DNA from: Kryptolebias marmoratus
Taxonomy: Eukaryota; Chordata; Actinopteri; Cyprinodontiformes; Rivulidae
Length of the DNA stretch: 64,000 nt
Direction: 5' to 3'
Assembly (NCBI RefSeq): GCF_001649575.2
Contig: NC_051446.1
Coordinates: 22,480,625-22,544,624, forward strand
Below, piece by piece: positions 62,171-64,000 of this stretch. Numbering within the stretch: position 1 is the first letter of the stretch; each line of letters begins with the position of its first letter. Position numbers and translations under genes: made by a program. The notes under the pieces are model-generated. The model saw only the letters and a list, made by a program, of their open reading frames with translations. It had not been told where the DNA came from and searched no databases.

Positions 62171-63265
62171 AGCTAGATCATTGACACATGCTAAGGCCTT
62201 GTCCAAATTTTTAATTTGTCATTTTTAAAATTATCTTTGCAAACACGACACCATTTCAGGAAATTACTTCATCTACAAGAAAACACCAAAAATAACCCAA
62301 AACACTGTAGTAACTATGCCAGTTCTGTACGTGCTGATGTAACGCTGCCACAAAAATACACCAAAAACAAGAAACGAGGTGTGAAACGTGCATAACTGTA
62401 CGCACAACAAGAAGAAAAGGACACCCTTGGCTAAGAGGTTAGATTAGAGGTGAGGCTATGACGTTTTCAAAAGGTTGCACTTTGGTCGTGTACATGAAAT
62501 TGTAAGGGTGGCATTTCAAGACTTTTTCCCCCTTTCAAGGCTGAAACGTCACAAAAACATTCCTGTTCTGACAGCCCATTGGGCAAGCCAATTCTCACCT
62601 CCTGAGGTGTTGAAAGTTATTCACATCCTTACATCCTCTTATTTAGGTGACTGCAATTTATTGTATGTAGGATTAGACCAACTGGCCTTTTGATATTTGC
62701 ATATTACACCAGTATTGGCCTTACTCTTAGTTTCCTGTGCATTACAAGTTAAGTAAGTTGAATCGAAGGCATTGGGCTTCTCTGATTTATCAGCCAACCA
62801 ACGTTCCCTTTTTGCTTCTCAGATGAGAAGCAAAAAGTCTAAAAGAATTCAAAAAACAAAACAAAACAAATCTGTTTAGTTTCCTTTGGTTCAAAATGCT
62901 AGGATCACCATGTCCCTGGTGACTGAGAATCTACATCAGTATATTACAGGTTAGATTTAATTTTTAAAAGCTCTAAATGGGTTGTGCCAAGTTTATTTAA
63001 AGGAACCATTAGCTCACTGAACTTCAGCAGGAAAACTCGGGTCTAAAAACCTGATTATATGAGATAATCAATCTCAAAAAGTTGATTTGCTTTTTTGCTT
63101 TTAACAGTTTCGTCTAATGTTGTATTCTGTTTTAGGGAAATTATTTGGGCTTTTCTTTGGTTCACTGAACTGCGCTTTGATCCAACTTTCATAGTTTAAA
63201 TGTACTTTATAAATAAATAGACTGACATTCTTTTTTGGGGTATGTTTATGTGTCTTCTTATCTAG

Positions 63266-63377
63266 ATATTGGTGGTCCAGCAGATCCAATCGCCCCCACT
63301 ATCATCATCCCTCCCAGGAACACCAGTGTGGTCACAGGCACCTCAGAAGTCACGATGGAGTGCGTGGCCAACGCCAG
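63266..63377 (+). CDS. sdk2: Sidekick-2-like exon: first half of Ig3
   Basis: Two bases complete an Asn codon, then the exon reads [20 protein letters not shown] and [16 protein letters not shown]. The string [15 protein letters not shown] is a strong Sidekick-2 signature, since Sidekick-1 differs at this linker. The B-strand cysteine is residue 32 (MEC). RNTS holds an N-glycosylation sequon at residues 18-20. The acceptor is 'cttcttatctag|at' and the donor 'cgccag|gtaaaa'. It is 112 nt, enters in phase 1 and leaves in phase 2. The domain is completed by the next exon only 332 bp away, in contrast to the very long introns that split Ig1 and Ig2. Confidence 0.97.
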
Positions 63378-63709
63378 GTAAAAATCTTAAAACTATAGGG
63401 TAATGTCCCATGCTCAAAGCGGAGACCAAATAAAGTTGTGACTGTATATATTAGGGTCCTTAGACTCCCAGCACACACCCAGCTGTGCGTCTGATTGGCT
63501 CCTTGTGAGTAACTTTTAACCAATCATTGATCCTCATGAGTTATGAATCACCTGATTTCCTATATTTGACTCAATCAGAAGCAGTGTAAAATAAGTCCTG
63601 ACTTCCTGTTTTCAACCAATGCCCTGTGGGTAATGCAGTTTACTGTAGCTTACAGTTTGTGGTACGCTATAAAATTGACAATTTGGACACTCTTGCTTTC
63701 TCTGTGTAG
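63378..63709 (+). other. sdk2 intron inside the Ig3 domain (332 bp)
   Basis: A short GT..AG intron in phase 2. It contains no repeat or other feature that I recognise. Confidence 0.9.
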
Positions 63710-63900
63710 ACCTCTTATCAAGCTGAGTATCTCATGGCGAAAAAACGGAGTGTTGGTGACGAGTGGTTTGAGCGACTACAACCGCAGACTGACCATTCTC
63801 AGCCCCGTGGTGAGCGATGCTGGGTTTTACGAATGCGAGGCCATTCTCCGAAGCAGCAGCGTGCCCTCAGTCAGCGCTGGAGCCTATCTTCATGTTCTAG
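63710..63900 (+). CDS. sdk2: Sidekick-2-like exon: second half of Ig3
   Basis: The first base closes the Arg codon split at 63377. The exon then reads [20 protein letters not shown] with the core tryptophan at residue 9, RRLTI, and [20 protein letters not shown] with the second Ig cysteine at residue 42, ending GAYLHVL. The acceptor is 'ttctctgtgtag|a' and the donor 'gttctag|gtaata'. It is 191 nt, enters in phase 2 and leaves in phase 1 with a G that begins the next codon. In mammalian Sidekick-2 this domain is followed directly by a Glu-Pro-Pro linker to Ig4, which would fit the leftover G. That next exon lies beyond the window. Confidence 0.97.
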
Positions 63901-64000
63901 GTAATAAATAAAGCTTTTTAATTTTTATTATTATTATTTACTGTTATTTGTGACACTCTCATAGTTTTGTCTGTTCATTCACATTTAAAGCTGACTTAAT
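63901..64000 (+). other. Start of the next sdk2 intron
   Basis: This follows a GTAATA donor. It contains a short ATT-rich tract at about 63929-63943 and runs off the right edge of the window. Confidence 0.85.

Larger units (their letters stand above)
58771..63265 (+). other. sdk2 intron between Ig2 and Ig3 (4.5 kb)
   Basis: This phase 1 intron lies at the domain boundary. It holds a mixed CT/CA tract at 59703-59738 and a hAT-type MITE at 61957-62170. Most of 59900-61900 and 62200-63200 is unremarkable AT-rich sequence with no recognisable exon. Confidence 0.9.

Noticed and set aside
26844..63900. Assignment to Sidekick-1 instead of Sidekick-2
   Set aside because: The [30 protein letters not shown] and [15 protein letters not shown] stretches follow the Sidekick-2 pattern as I know it, and Sidekick-1 differs at each.
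1..64000. CRISPR array, operon, phage or bacterial system
   Set aside because: There is no regularly spaced direct-repeat array and no dense ORF arrangement or ribosome-binding pattern. Introns and fish-type repeats show that this is a eukaryotic nuclear locus.

Overview
This window is vertebrate nuclear DNA, almost certainly from a teleost fish. It is AT-rich, intron-dominated and full of dispersed repeats of kinds that are common in fish genomes. The only protein-coding gene I can support is a plus-strand Sidekick adhesion-molecule gene, closest to Sidekick-2 (sdk2). Six internal exons are visible, at 26844-27003, 42026-42132, 45502-45649, 58637-58770, 63266-63377 and 63710-63900. They total 852 nt, a little over 1 percent of the window. 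All six join in one reading frame with GT..AG introns and encode the first three immunoglobulin domains of the ectodomain.

Layout: positions 1-26843 hold no recognisable coding exon and are best read as the 3' part of a very large first intron. They carry dispersed repeats, a LINE remnant at 12720-13300, and a CpG-rich patch at 26290-26530 that contains a signal-peptide-like ORF and could be an alternative first exon. Exon pair 1 (26844-27003 and 42026-42132, split by a 15.0 kb intron) makes Ig1. Exon pair 2 (45502-45649 and 58637-58770, split by a 13.0 kb intron) makes Ig2, which lacks the usual disulfide cysteines. Exon pair 3 (63266-63377 and 63710-63900, split by a 332 bp intron) makes Ig3. 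The gene continues past the right edge, where the remaining Ig domains, the fibronectin type III domains, the transmembrane segment and the cytoplasmic tail are expected. Exon 1, with the usual start codon and signal peptide, is expected to the left.

The introns hold several repeat families that can be matched to one another inside the window. The main one is a non-autonomous element in six substantial copies plus a fragment, in both orientations. There are also a hAT-type MITE with long terminal inverted repeats and an imperfect 8 bp target duplication, a second MITE with a subterminal tandem repeat, LINE 3' tails and a reverse-transcriptase fragment, LTR-like pieces, and simple repeats. Two strong short inverted repeats (10048-10100 and 45862-45901) are not explained by these families. 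I see no CRISPR array, operon, prokaryotic gene, tRNA or rRNA, and no sign of an undescribed multi-gene system. The most checkable novelties are the possible alternative first exon, the two hairpins, and the inverted repeat pair upstream of exon 58637-58770.
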